From NCBI GenBank assembly GCA_019358895.1, contig JAHHIG010000010.1:127558-191557 (forward strand): a stretch of DNA of 64,000 bases, written 5' to 3'. Under the pieces are notes generated by a model. The model saw only the letters and a program-made list of their open reading frames with translations. It was not told the DNA's origin and did not search any database. The position numbers were made by a program, and so were the translations under genes. Source of the stretch: Tildeniella nuda ZEHNDER 1965/U140 (GTDB lineage Bacteria; Cyanobacteriota; Cyanobacteriia; Leptolyngbyales; Leptolyngbyaceae). Below are positions 1 to 10,002 of this stretch, piece by piece. Position 1 is the first letter of the stretch. Each line of letters begins with the position of its first letter.

Positions 1-2
1 TA

Positions 3-167
3 GCTGACGAAGCAACCGTTGCCCAAAGCACCCTTTCTACGTCTGAAAGCTCTTTCTTAAGAAGAAAGCTTGGTATAGATCCTGCTGTAAAACCCAAACC
101 AAAAGTAGCAATGCTGAAAAGTGTGACGAAAGGCTTGGAAAATCTTAGCTTTGGAGAAGTTTCCTGA
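3..167 (+). CDS. C-terminal fragment of a protein truncated by the window edge (unknown function)
   Basis: Frame 3 is open from the left edge to TGA at 165-167 (...KSVTKGLENLSFGEVS*). Confidence 0.45.
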   Translation, partial: ADEATVAQSTLSTSESSFLRRKLGIDPAVKPKPKVAMLKSVTKGLENLSFGEVS

Positions 168-234
168 AGCATATATTCATCCTTGAGAAAGTGTTCTAGA
201 CAGAATTGTTGACTGAAGAAGTGATGGAAATGAT

Positions 235-777
235 TTAGCGAGAAGAGACAATTTGCTTGTAGAACGGTTTGCGGGCATTGAGGCATTGTTTGAGTTCTTC
301 GGTGAGTGCCCTGGAGCCTTCCATGCGATAGGCTGATGCACGCATGAGTGCAGTTCGCCTGTCTGATAGCGCTCCAAACAGCAAGGTCTTCTCGTCTTGT
401 TGAAGCAGGGCAATCCTGCCAACGCCATAAACTGAGTAGAGTTTCGGGTTTTCGCGGACTGGAAAAATGGAAGCAACAACCGCTTTGTTGGGATGCGACG
501 ATCCCATGTAACACATACGATCGCTCCCTTGCCGCATAATGGTGATATAGCGGGAACCACCGCCCCAGTAAGTGCCTGGTTGCAATGGTTTGGCAACGGC
601 TGATTCTGCCAGACAAAGCATGGTAAGCGTTGCGACCACACGTAGCATGAGGGGCGATCGCGCCAATCGTGGTTTTAATGTTTCTGGCTTTACAGTCCGA
701 TCGATGGCTGTGTTAATACCAGGGTTGAGTTGACTTGACGCAGCAGTGTGGAAAAGATTAGCTAGTTTCGACATCAA
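235..777 (-). CDS. Hypothetical protein, possibly exported
   Basis: 180 aa ORF with an internal hydrophobic stretch (LMLRVVATLTMLCLAESAVA) resembling a signal peptide. Confidence 0.6.
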   Translation of the reverse strand: MMSKLANLFHTAASSQLNPGINTAIDRTVKPETLKPRLARSPLMLRVVATLTMLCLAESAVAKPLQPGTYWGGGSRYITIMRQGSDRMCYMGSSHPNKAVVASIFPVRENPKLYSVYGVGRIALLQQDEKTLLFGALSDRRTALMRASAYRMEGSRALTEELKQCLNARKPFYKQIVSSR

Positions 778-947
778 CGTTCTCCTGAATTGCCTTGAAT
801 CCAGAATGACAAAAGACTAAGGGGTTGCCAATTCAGGCAACTCAAGACTTTTTCACGAAAGAAAATACCTGAAATTGGGTAAAGTTCAGGATAGTTCAGG
901 ATAGTTCAGCCTTACACTAGAGCACAGGCATCTACTTTAGGTTTGGC

Positions 948-2318
948 ATGAACGCTGACGAAGCACTCAAGTTTGTTGAGCAGCTACTTTTAGAACGGGA
1001 AAAACGGCTCAATGATCTCCAAAGAGTCATGTTCAGGGGAGCATGGGAGGGCAAAAGTTCTAAGAAGATCTACCAGGAATGTTCGAGTCGCTGTACGTAT
1101 CAGCACTTGATTCAAAACGTTGGACCAGAACTATGGCGACTCCTTTCGGACGTTGTGGGCGATCGAGTCAGCAAACGGAATCTGCAAGGACCGATCGAGC
1201 GAATGAGAGAACGGCGATCGCACCTGGAACCCAACGGCAGAGCTGTACTTTCTGAGCAATCGCCAGCCGAACCAGGCTTGCGGGCTGAACCAGAACCCAA
1301 TCCATTCTGGGATGAGCGTAAACCGCAACGAGAAGATTGGGGCGATATTCCAGCAGTGTCGTCAGTGTTTGGGCGCATTAAAGAACTTCAGCAGCTAGAA
1401 GAGCGTGTCAGGATCAATGGTTGCCGCTTACTTGTTTTGTTTGGGTCACCTGGCATTGGTAAAACAACGCTGGCAGCAAAATTGGTGCATGAGGTGAGAG
1501 ACCAATTTGATTACTTTATTTGGCGATCGTTAGAGCGCTCACCCTCTCTACAAGCGCTGACTGCTGAACTTTGCCACTTTCTCTCTGATGGCGAAGATAG
1601 CAGCACGGATCTAGCCCGTTTGCTTTATTACCTGCGAAACCGCCCCTGCTTGATTGTTTTGGATGGCTTGGAATCAGTGCTAAGAGGGGGGGTGCACAAT
1701 GGGTCTTATCGGGACGGCTATGAAAACTATGGCGAACTGCTGAAGGCGATTGGTCAAACTGGGCACCAGAGTTGCTTTGTGTTCACCAGTGCGGAAAAAC
1801 CGAAAGACGTTGCCAATATGGAAGGTAGTCAGCGTGTCTTTGCCTTAAAGCTGGATGGGTTAGGAGAACTGGCGGCACGAGAATTTTTGACGGCTAAAGG
1901 GGCTTTCTCCTGTGCCGATAGCGATTGGCGTTTGATTATTCAGCGCTACGAAGGCAATCCGTCGGCTTTAAATGCGATCGCAACCAATGTCCGTGAAGTG
2001 TTTGATGGCGATGTCAAACACTTTTTGGAACAGTTGCAGCAAGGATCGGCATTGTTTGAAGACATTCGATCGCTGCTCGATCGTCAATTTAATCGTTTGT
2101 CAGATTTAGAGCGCGACATTGTAGAGTGTTTGGTCACTCGTCATGAACCGCTGACAATTACCGAAATCCTCCAATTCGTAACGCACCCGATCTCTACTGT
2201 AGAAGTTCAGGAGGTTTTGCAATCACTGTTCCGTCGATCGCTGATTGAAGGGAGCGCCGCTGGCTATTCTCTACAAACACTGATGACCGAATATGTGATG
2301 CATCGAGGACTGAAGTAA
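948..2318 (+). CDS. STAND/NB-ARC-type ATPase with vMAP-like N-terminal domain
   Basis: N-terminal MNADEALKFVEQLL...GKSSKKIYQECSSRCTYQHLIQNVGPELWRLLSDVVGDRVSKRNL resembles the vWA-MoxR-associated N-terminal HTH region; Walker A GSPGIGKTT; CLIVLDGLE Walker B-like. Confidence 0.85.
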   Translation: MNADEALKFVEQLLLEREKRLNDLQRVMFRGAWEGKSSKKIYQECSSRCTYQHLIQNVGPELWRLLSDVVGDRVSKRNLQGPIERMRERRSHLEPNGRAVLSEQSPAEPGLRAEPEPNPFWDERKPQREDWGDIPAVSSVFGRIKELQQLEERVRINGCRLLVLFGSPGIGKTTLAAKLVHEVRDQFDYFIWRSLERSPSLQALTAELCHFLSDGEDSSTDLARLLYYLRNRPCLIVLDGLESVLRGGVHNGSYRDGYENYGELLKAIGQTGHQSCFVFTSAEKPKDVANMEGSQRVFALKLDGLGELAAREFLTAKGAFSCADSDWRLIIQRYEGNPSALNAIATNVREVFDGDVKHFLEQLQQGSALFEDIRSLLDRQFNRLSDLERDIVECLVTRHEPLTITEILQFVTHPISTVEVQEVLQSLFRRSLIEGSAAGYSLQTLMTEYVMHRGLK

Positions 2319-2591
2319 CTGCTGGCGATCGTTGCAGTTTCATGCTTTTGGCGGATGTAATACAGAGCATTGCGCCTTGAAGACAGTGGTCAGTTGATCA
2401 AGTGTCCTGATTATCGTTCCTGGTAGAATAGACTTACCGTACAATCACAGACATTCCAGCAATCGTTCGGTTTTCCCCACCTGGCTGTCAGGTTCCTGTC
2501 AGCGTCAGGTATACATCTTTGTTGCTCAAGCGCTTGCGATCGGTTCGTTTGAAACTCTACATACGGGTGCTCCCTAAGGAAGGCTTTTCTA

Positions 2592-3866
2592 ATGTCAGGC
2601 TACTCCTACCAAAATTTCCAAAGCGATAAAGAACTTCTCTATACCCATTTACTCAGACTGCGAAAAGTAGAACACCCCCATCAATTGCTCGATCGTCTTC
2701 ACTACTTGTTTATTGAAGGCAAAGATTACCCTGAGCCTGAAATTTTGGTTTCGCTCAACCGTATCGTGCTTTCAAAATGGGCAGGGCAAGAATTCAATCT
2801 CATTCTTAACCGCTGTTGCTACATTTTAATGAATTACTGGTGGTCATACATCGGGCGTGAAGAAACTGCCTTTGAGCTAGTAGAGCTATTTCGAGCAGCG
2901 CCATCAACATCTGCTAGTTTTGAAGCAACGCAGCGCTTACGCGAATTAGTGAAGCTCTTCAATCACAGCGAGCAGTACACAGCGTTGAAGCATCGAGTTG
3001 CAGCCGCAGAAGAAACCCCTCCCGTTGAAGACGACAAAAGTCAACCCATTAAAAGCTTAGTGCCTCGCTATCCTTACCTTTACCCTCATTGTCTAATGAG
3101 CTGGGATAGTAGCGATTTAGGGCATCAAGTAATGAGCCAACTGCAAGCGAAGAAAGAGCAACAATTTGATCACGACTTACATCGATACACGATGCAATTG
3201 TTGCGTCGATCGCAGTCTACTCATCAGAACACAGCACCTGCTATCACCAATCCTACTCTGCTGAGTAACCAGCAGTTAGAAACGTCGATTCGTAAATTTG
3301 CCGGGAAGGCAGAAGGACCGAAGACGTATCAGGAACTGGCTCAGCAATTTGTTGGTTCCAGTCGTCAGGCATCGTCATACCGAGCGGTAAAACGACAGAT
3401 GTATGATTATTTGACGGCTTCGATCGACCATTCTAATTGTCCAGATTATGGTAAACACCATTTCAACCGTTGGTTAGCCGATCAATTAGACGCAACGCTA
3501 CCGCAAAACGATACGCTCAGACCGCACAGTGGCTTGCTCGTGCAAACCTGTGGACAGTTGATCGATTGCTTAATTGCGAACCCGAAGCAGCAGCCAAACA
3601 ATCACGGCGTTTTCGTTGACCTAACAACTAACTTAGGTGCAACGTTTACGATCGGTCTACTGCTAAAAATCATGCTGCTTTGCCGAGAAGCAAAGGATGC
3701 CATGAAGTCGTATTTAGCCAAACGCTTTGCGATCGTGCTCAAGCATTACGAGACGAAAGTTAGAGGCGAGACACAATGGTTGGTTGAATGTCTAGAGAAT
3801 CTGATGGTTGCTTTTAGCATTCACTTTGGGCAGGCTAACTTTTCTTGGGTCAACCTTATGAGTTAA
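2592..3866 (+). CDS. Conserved cyanobacterial hypothetical protein
   Basis: 424 aa uninterrupted ORF; codirectional with the STAND gene. Confidence 0.75.
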   Translation: MSGYSYQNFQSDKELLYTHLLRLRKVEHPHQLLDRLHYLFIEGKDYPEPEILVSLNRIVLSKWAGQEFNLILNRCCYILMNYWWSYIGREETAFELVELFRAAPSTSASFEATQRLRELVKLFNHSEQYTALKHRVAAAEETPPVEDDKSQPIKSLVPRYPYLYPHCLMSWDSSDLGHQVMSQLQAKKEQQFDHDLHRYTMQLLRRSQSTHQNTAPAITNPTLLSNQQLETSIRKFAGKAEGPKTYQELAQQFVGSSRQASSYRAVKRQMYDYLTASIDHSNCPDYGKHHFNRWLADQLDATLPQNDTLRPHSGLLVQTCGQLIDCLIANPKQQPNNHGVFVDLTTNLGATFTIGLLLKIMLLCREAKDAMKSYLAKRFAIVLKHYETKVRGETQWLVECLENLMVAFSIHFGQANFSWVNLMS

Positions 3867-3970
3867 TCGGTTGCTAGTTGTTAGTTTTTAGCCGATAGAT
3901 TAGCTTATGTCTGCTCAGCAGTACGTCCTTCTCGCTCTAGCAACTAACAACCAACAACTTCCAACCTTTC

Positions 3971-5248
3971 TCAAGCGCTAATCGTTGGTTCATAGACTAA
4001 ATCGCGCACTTTCACCATTGTTGCAACCAGACGATCCATTTCCTCTTTGGTATGGAGCGCGTTAACCGTGACACGGATGCGTGGCTTAGCGATGAACCAA
4101 ATCGGCGAAACCCAAATGCCGTACGCCATCAGTTCTCTAGCGTACATCTTGGGGTTAATTTCGGCTGGCAAAATCACAGGAACGACATTGGTTTCACCGA
4201 TCGCCATAAAGTCGTTCGCTGCAAGGCGCGATCGCAAGTAGCGATTGTTTTCCTGAAGCTGCTTTACGCGCTCCGGTTCGCGCCGAACGATACGAATGCT
4301 CTCCAGCGCAGCAGCGGTCGTCGGTGGTGGTAGAGAAATGGTACCGATCGACGTTGGCGACACATCTAACAAGGGCTTGAGTTCTGCTACATGGCTACTG
4401 ATAGCGGCTCCGGCTGACGCAGCAAACTTAGAAAACGTTGTCATAATCAGCGGTACAACGCCCCGTTCAATTGCCTGCTGTGGTCGCAGCCCGAAGTGCT
4501 CGTAAATACCTCGACCAGTCGGACCGATCGAGCCGCTAGCGTGTGCCTCATCCATCACGAGCACACTACCTTCGTAGTGGCTCATGACATCAAGCATTCC
4601 TGGTAAGGGAGCAATGTCACCATCCATTGAGAAGACCGCATCAGAAATAACCATAATGCGATCATCTGGGCGAGCATAGCGCTGTAGCCTGCGAGCAAGA
4701 TCTTCCGTATCGCAATGACGATAAGCACGGACACGGACTCGCGGATTGTGACCAAAGAGTTTGCCAGAGCGCGTGCCCGAGTGTGCCAGAGCTGACACAA
4801 TGCAACCATGATTGAGCACATCGGTCAAAATCAGCGTTTCGCGAGAGTGCTGAAAATTGGGCACCGGAATCGCCAGGTGGCAAAAGGCATCAATCAGTGC
4901 CTGCATTGCCATCCACGCATTTAAGAAGAGCTGTGTGTGTGGCAGGTCTTTAAATGCCGAAATTTCTTGCTCTAACTGTCGGTGCAAATCAATGCGACCA
5001 CTCAGCGCCGAGACCGAGCTATTGGACGTGCCGTATTGCAAAATCGCGTCGATCGCTGCCTGTTTTACAGCCTCTTCCTGGTTTAATCCCAGCACATCAT
5101 TGGTACAGAAAGTAAGAACCGTTCGGCGTTTGCCAGTCGCTTCCTCTTCAATCTCGACGACATTGCCTTGCTTCTTATGACAAATGTAGATGTCGGGATC
5201 TAGCCCGCTTTCGTACCAACGCTGGATGTACTCCTTGACAACTTGCAC
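3971..5248 (-). CDS. Alpha-oxoamine synthase family PLP enzyme (AONS/KBL/serine palmitoyltransferase-like)
   Basis: MDEAHASGSIGPTGRGIYEHFGL and PLP-lysine motif TTFSKFAASAG; family-typical layout. Confidence 0.88.
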   Translation of the reverse strand: MQVVKEYIQRWYESGLDPDIYICHKKQGNVVEIEEEATGKRRTVLTFCTNDVLGLNQEEAVKQAAIDAILQYGTSNSSVSALSGRIDLHRQLEQEISAFKDLPHTQLFLNAWMAMQALIDAFCHLAIPVPNFQHSRETLILTDVLNHGCIVSALAHSGTRSGKLFGHNPRVRVRAYRHCDTEDLARRLQRYARPDDRIMVISDAVFSMDGDIAPLPGMLDVMSHYEGSVLVMDEAHASGSIGPTGRGIYEHFGLRPQQAIERGVVPLIMTTFSKFAASAGAAISSHVAELKPLLDVSPTSIGTISLPPPTTAAALESIRIVRREPERVKQLQENNRYLRSRLAANDFMAIGETNVVPVILPAEINPKMYARELMAYGIWVSPIWFIAKPRIRVTVNALHTKEEMDRLVATMVKVRDLVYEPTISA

Positions 5249-5468
5249 AGTAAACTCCTCTCACCTTTTGTAGATAGCCGAATCGCCTCTCGCTCAACAG
5301 TATATTTGCCTAGCAAGTTATTGGCTATCCAGCCCGACAGAATTTTGCACTTCTGTCGGTTTGAACCGTATCAACTAATTTCATAGAGCAGTGTGATGCC
5401 AACTCACTTCGATCGCAGACACGATAACAGCCATTTGTGCGCCCTAAAATGCGTACGTTCATCCATGT

Positions 5469-6632
5469 TTATGTAGAGTCAGCACGGTCAGGCAGCCACC
5501 GCTCGTGAGGCAGAGAGGCTTGACTTTCTACAGAGCGATAGACGGCTAGATTCGGCGCTTTGTGCCCATTCATTTGAGTTGGACTAGAACTCTGCTTAAA
5601 ACGTTCATACTGTCGTATAATCAGCCGCTGGACAGCAATGATAGCAGGATTAATCTCAACGCAACGGCGCGTTGGTTCTGCAAGATATTGGCGTTGTTCG
5701 CTTTCCATCATTTCAATGTCTTGTGCCAAAAAACGCATCAAAACAAAGCGCTCTAATAGTCGCTGAAGCAGCGGCTCAATCAGTTTGAGTAAGCGTTGCG
5801 GTAGGCGAACTTTAAAGAAAAAGAGCGCAAATGAACGGCTCTCAACGGGGCTTACGGGGAGCCGCATCAGGTACAGTGCTGAAACCCCTCGCAAGCTACT
5901 CTGATAGTGGGGATAGCGATACTGCACCGCGATCGGTAAGGTCGTTGCCTGGTCGGCTCGCTCACTCAACCCCAAAAATTTTGCCATCCGTCCTTTGTAA
6001 GATACCTGATATTCAGCACAGACTGCATCCTCCGTTTCTTGCAGGCTGAGTAGAAGGGGATCGAACCAGCCTTGCAAATTCTCGTGTAGAAACCCGTGAA
6101 ACACATCCATTGAGTTCTCATTGCAGATAGAGAAGTGCGCCTTGAAATGACCTGTAACGGGAACTTTAAGCCAGCCCCCTTGCGAATCTTCTGGCATCAG
6201 CGGCAGTTGACGATCGGCTGCGATCGCTGGATCGCCTGGAAAGACCCAAAGCAAACCATATTTTTCCTGAACGGGGTAGCTTCGTGCCTGAGCACAAGGC
6301 AGCTTTTGACTCGGTGGCAGGTACGGAACATGGACACATTGACCGCTTGGCTCAAATTCCCAACCGTGATACCGACAGGCTAAGTGCTGCCCATGCACTT
6401 TGCCTCGATGTAGCTCTACGCCCTTGTGCGGACAGGCATCAGCGAGTGCGTGTGGAGTGCCCGCAGTATCCCGGTAGAGCGCGATCGCTTGCTGCCAAAC
6501 AGTTACCTTCGTTACCTGACCAGGTTGTAGTTGCTTAGCCCAACCAACTGCGTACCAGTGATTTGGGTTAATTCCAACTTCCCGTATACCTGCCCGAACG
6601 GTCTGACTGGTTAAGGTTGTAGCCAGTTCCAT
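5469..6632 (-). CDS. Rieske [2Fe-2S] oxygenase, alpha-subunit type
   Basis: Rieske motif ACPHKGVELHRG...LACRYHGWEF (CxH...CxxH) and C-terminal catalytic-like region. Confidence 0.9.
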   Translation of the reverse strand: MELATTLTSQTVRAGIREVGINPNHWYAVGWAKQLQPGQVTKVTVWQQAIALYRDTAGTPHALADACPHKGVELHRGKVHGQHLACRYHGWEFEPSGQCVHVPYLPPSQKLPCAQARSYPVQEKYGLLWVFPGDPAIAADRQLPLMPEDSQGGWLKVPVTGHFKAHFSICNENSMDVFHGFLHENLQGWFDPLLLSLQETEDAVCAEYQVSYKGRMAKFLGLSERADQATTLPIAVQYRYPHYQSSLRGVSALYLMRLPVSPVESRSFALFFFKVRLPQRLLKLIEPLLQRLLERFVLMRFLAQDIEMMESEQRQYLAEPTRRCVEINPAIIAVQRLIIRQYERFKQSSSPTQMNGHKAPNLAVYRSVESQASLPHERWLPDRADST

Positions 6633-6693
6633 TCTTCTCTCCTCCCGCTAGGTCGCCTCGCCACTGTAACGTTCGTCAAACTGCTTCGTCTCA

Positions 6694-6803
6694 ATACAGC
6701 CATAGTCCTATTGATTAGGATGGAGTGCAGGGGGAAACCGCCTAAGGGAACCGTCCCTACATCCCTTGATTCCAGTATCCTAAGCGTCATAGCGACCGCT
6801 ATA
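6694..6803. repeat. Dispersed MITE-like/palindromic element, copy 1
   Basis: Related to 9881-9994 and 34924-35011: ...TTAGGAT-GAGTGCAGGGG...TATCCTAAGCGTCATAGCGACCGCTATA. Confidence 0.6.
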
Positions 6804-7015
6804 CGTTGATGGGCTAATAGCCATATTGCGGTTGCATACTAAAATCTCAACGATCTAAAATCTCAAGAATAGTAAACATGGGGAAGATGATAGCACTTAA
6901 TTTTTGTTTACAAAAGTTTGCTAATTGAGCTGGGCTGGAGAACCAGGTGGCATCCCATCAGCTAGCAAAATCTTAAAATATCCGGTACGCTTCAGTCTAA
7001 GGTAAGAGTGAGAAA

Positions 7016-7525
7016 GTGCAAATGCCCGATCTAACAAAAATGGCTATAGGAGTGACCTGTTTTCTGTTCGCTTTTGTACTTGCCAGTTTGGTGGAATATT
7101 GGGTGCATCGCTTGATGCATGTGTCACAGCGACTAGGCGAACGTCACCGTGATCATCACCGTCGTAACGAAGGACAGGGCGTTGTATGGGAATTTCTTGA
7201 CTATGTGAAGGGCACGTTTGTCATCATGTTGTTGCTGTTTTTTTACTCGCTAGAAGCAGGGCTTGGCTGGTGCTTCGGCGGTCTTGCATTCGCTGCCTTT
7301 TCGTCTTATGCCCATCAGTTACAGCATGAAAACCCAACCAGGTGCTTCTGGATGAAGATGCCCGTCCACTACGTACATCACAAGTACGGTATGTGGCACC
7401 ACAACTTTGGGTTGGCAGTGGACTGGTGGGATCACATTTTTGGCACCTACAAGCCCGTAGATTGGCTGACGGATGAGGAGCTGAGCCGACCCATCCGGGG
7501 GTATGCTGAGTTGCGCTGGTGGTAG
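7016..7525 (+). CDS. Fatty acid hydroxylase / sterol desaturase superfamily protein
   Basis: Histidine clusters HRLMH, HRDHH, HQLQHEN, HYVHHKYGMWHHNFG. Confidence 0.88.
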   Translation: MQMPDLTKMAIGVTCFLFAFVLASLVEYWVHRLMHVSQRLGERHRDHHRRNEGQGVVWEFLDYVKGTFVIMLLLFFYSLEAGLGWCFGGLAFAAFSSYAHQLQHENPTRCFWMKMPVHYVHHKYGMWHHNFGLAVDWWDHIFGTYKPVDWLTDEELSRPIRGYAELRWW

Positions 7526-7569
7526 TGCCCAATTCCAAAGACTTTTGATCGCTCCCGCACGCTCAGGAT

Positions 7570-7947
7570 TTGTCTGTGGTATCGTTCCATAACCCGACTA
7601 CAAACTACCTCGGAGGAGGCGCTTTGAGCTACTTCCAAGATGCAAAGGCACATTTTATTGCAAGCCATCAGAACCCGATCAATCAAGCGCTGCACCATCT
7701 CACCAATCTTTTGGCGATCGCAGCGATCGTTTTTCTGTTCTTTGACTGGCGCGTGACGCTGGTCTGCTTAGTGCTAACCCAAGTCTTTGCACTGGGTGGA
7801 CATGCCGTCTTTGAAAAAAACGAACCAGCGTTCGTCAAGTATCCCGGTATCACGATCCTGGTAGCGATGTCGTGGTCATTTGAGCGCTGGTTTGGTCTCC
7901 GTCAAGTGCTGAATTCCTTCAGCCGCACAGCGCATCCTGAAAATTAA
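7570..7947 (+). CDS. Mpo1-like (DUF962) family protein
   Basis: ASHQNPINQALHHLTN...TQVFALGGHAVFEKNEPAFVKYPG matches the DUF962 pattern; real start may be the in-frame downstream TTG near 7624. Confidence 0.82.
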   Translation: MSVVSFHNPTTNYLGGGALSYFQDAKAHFIASHQNPINQALHHLTNLLAIAAIVFLFFDWRVTLVCLVLTQVFALGGHAVFEKNEPAFVKYPGITILVAMSWSFERWFGLRQVLNSFSRTAHPEN

Positions 7948-8315
7948 GCTAGGACGATCCTGTCCCAGACTCACCTCCAAAGAGCTAAAGCATTAGGCTT
8001 GAAGACTGTGTGAGGATGTTGCCCTCAAAGAGGGTTCCACTCCCATAGCCTCTCCTCGTTCACTGCGTCGATCGCTTGCAAAGCTAAGTTGACTGAGGCT
8101 CTCTCTGCTCCAGAAATTCTCCATGTCTTTTTGCTGAGCCGGAGAAGGGATCGATCCATGCGCCTGTCTTCTACTACAAGAGTGCAGTGTCATGGTTCGT
8201 GCAGAGTTCGATCATCAAGGCAGGCAATCTAAACGGGTGCTTTGGTGCAAGCGATACACTCTCAAAGTGCGTCACACCCTCTAATTGTTTCTTACCCCCA
8301 CGAAAGGAGAACTGC

Positions 8316-9722
8316 ATGTACGAAGGTTTACTGGTCGTTGATGCCGATGCTCACAAGCTAGAGAATCCTCTAGTTTTACGAGACTACATTGAACCAGAGT
8401 ACCGCGATCGCATTGGCTTGGTTGTCGATAGCCTGGGCGACCAACGGGCAAAAGTGATTGATGTGAATCCCGCAACAGGTAAAGCCGACTACCTCCGCAT
8501 GTTCCCTCAGCCGCAGGGGCTGGGCAAAGGCGGCTTCCGTAATCTCCACCCTGACACCACTCTGGGTGCGATGTTTAACAAGGTGCGGATTCAGCACATG
8601 GATCAGGAGGGGGTTGATGTCCAGGTGATCTACGGCACCTTAAACCTGATTTTCTCCAGCCTGTTAGACAAAGACTTGGCGATCGCCCTCTGCAAGGCAT
8701 ACAACAGCTACATCGCTGACGATTGCCGGGGCTATGATCACCGCCTTAAGCCGATCGGTGTCCTGCCACTTCAGGATGTTGATGCCGCTGTCGCCGAAAT
8801 GCACCGCTGCGTCAATGAACTGGGACTCATTGCGGTGGCAGTTGCACCTAACATGCCGATTCCTCATCCCAAAGCGCCAGATGCCTTCCCCGAAATCCGT
8901 ACCTGCAAAGCCATCAGTCACCCTGATTTCCGACCCATTCTGCAAGCAGCCGTTGATCTTGACATAGCGTTAGGGATTCATGGCGGTCCTGGTTCTTACA
9001 TGATGGGCGGCATTTCTGACCACATGGAAACCTTTGTGTTGAACCACATTTTTGTGCAGCGCAACCAGCAGCAGCACGCGATGACCCGCATGGTGTTTGA
9101 TGGTGCGTTTGAACAGTTTCCGACGCTGCGGGTTGGCTTTCTGGAAGGCGGCTGTGGCTGGGTACCTGACCTTGCCCACGCCATGCACGAACATTGGGAA
9201 AAGCGGATTCGCGACTTTGATCCCAAGCATCCCTACCGTCCGTCACTCATGGACTTCACGAAACTGATGATTCAGGAACGCGGCACACACAACAATACCA
9301 ACATCATCAGCCAGGCGAAAAGCATCTTTGACCTGATGTGGACGAAGGAAAACGACCCCACCAAAATTGATGATGCTAGCCTCTACGAACACTACGATCT
9401 GCGCCACCGTGATCCAATGGATTACTTCAAGCGTGGGCAAATCTTTACGTCCTTTGAATCAGATGACCCTGGTCCGTCTTACCTGCCGATCGGTCTAGGT
9501 GAAGCGGGCAAGCATCTCACCTGTTTCTCCGGTGACTACGGTCACTGGGACGGCGTTCTAAAGGACTGCGTGAAGGATGCGGCAACAGGCGCAGAATACG
9601 ATCGCGACTACCTCGAATTACTACTGGGTGGTAACGCGCTGGCTCTATACGGCGATCGTCTTCGCCAAACGCTTCCAGCTTATGTCGCCGCTAAACCCAG
9701 TTTGAGCGGGTCTACCCACTAG
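8316..9722 (+). CDS. Amidohydrolase 2-family metal-dependent hydrolase
   Basis: VVDADAHKLENP N-terminus; LGIHGGPGSYMMGG; start at ATG 8316 preceded by AAAGGAGA rather than the ORF-track start 8187. Confidence 0.85.
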   Translation: MYEGLLVVDADAHKLENPLVLRDYIEPEYRDRIGLVVDSLGDQRAKVIDVNPATGKADYLRMFPQPQGLGKGGFRNLHPDTTLGAMFNKVRIQHMDQEGVDVQVIYGTLNLIFSSLLDKDLAIALCKAYNSYIADDCRGYDHRLKPIGVLPLQDVDAAVAEMHRCVNELGLIAVAVAPNMPIPHPKAPDAFPEIRTCKAISHPDFRPILQAAVDLDIALGIHGGPGSYMMGGISDHMETFVLNHIFVQRNQQQHAMTRMVFDGAFEQFPTLRVGFLEGGCGWVPDLAHAMHEHWEKRIRDFDPKHPYRPSLMDFTKLMIQERGTHNNTNIISQAKSIFDLMWTKENDPTKIDDASLYEHYDLRHRDPMDYFKRGQIFTSFESDDPGPSYLPIGLGEAGKHLTCFSGDYGHWDGVLKDCVKDAATGAEYDRDYLELLLGGNALALYGDRLRQTLPAYVAAKPSLSGSTH

Positions 9723-9880
9723 CGATCGACCTGCGGTTTGAGGTTTGAGTTAGTTGCTTAACTGAAGCCTCAAACCGCTTGAAGGACTCATATGTATAAC
9801 TCATATGTATTAAGATTAGAAGCTCTTGATGCCAGATTGCTCGGCACGGGAAACAGTATTGCCTAAGCTGCGTTCTCAGA

Positions 9881-9994
9881 TATAGCTGTCGCCACAACGC
9901 TTAGGACATTGGAAGCAAAGGGGGTGTGGGGCGTTGCCTCCAGCCAGGGGTTCTACCCCTGTACCCCGTCCTAACCAGTATGGCTGTGGCTATA
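9881..9994. repeat. Dispersed MITE-like/palindromic element, copy 2
   Basis: Ends TATAGC...GCTATA; inner arms TTAGGAC...GTCCTAA; opposite orientation to the 34924-35011 copy. Confidence 0.7.
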
Positions 9995-10002
9995 CATCAA
10001 AT

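Noticed and set aside
3971-5248. Calling the AONS-family gene bioF
   Set aside because: The family match is clear but substrate class is not. bioA is more than 30 kb away, so the symbol was left blank.
8187-8315. 43-aa N-terminal extension of the amidohydrolase
   Set aside because: A ribosome-binding-like AAAGGAGA precedes ATG 8316, where the family-like VVDADAH begins; the upstream part has no recognisable similarity.
3971-8316. Saxitoxin-like cluster, because AONS, Rieske and sterol-desaturase-like genes occur together
   Set aside because: No amidinotransferase, no PKS-fused AONS (SxtA-type) and no other sxt-specific genes are visible; the resemblance is in domain types only.
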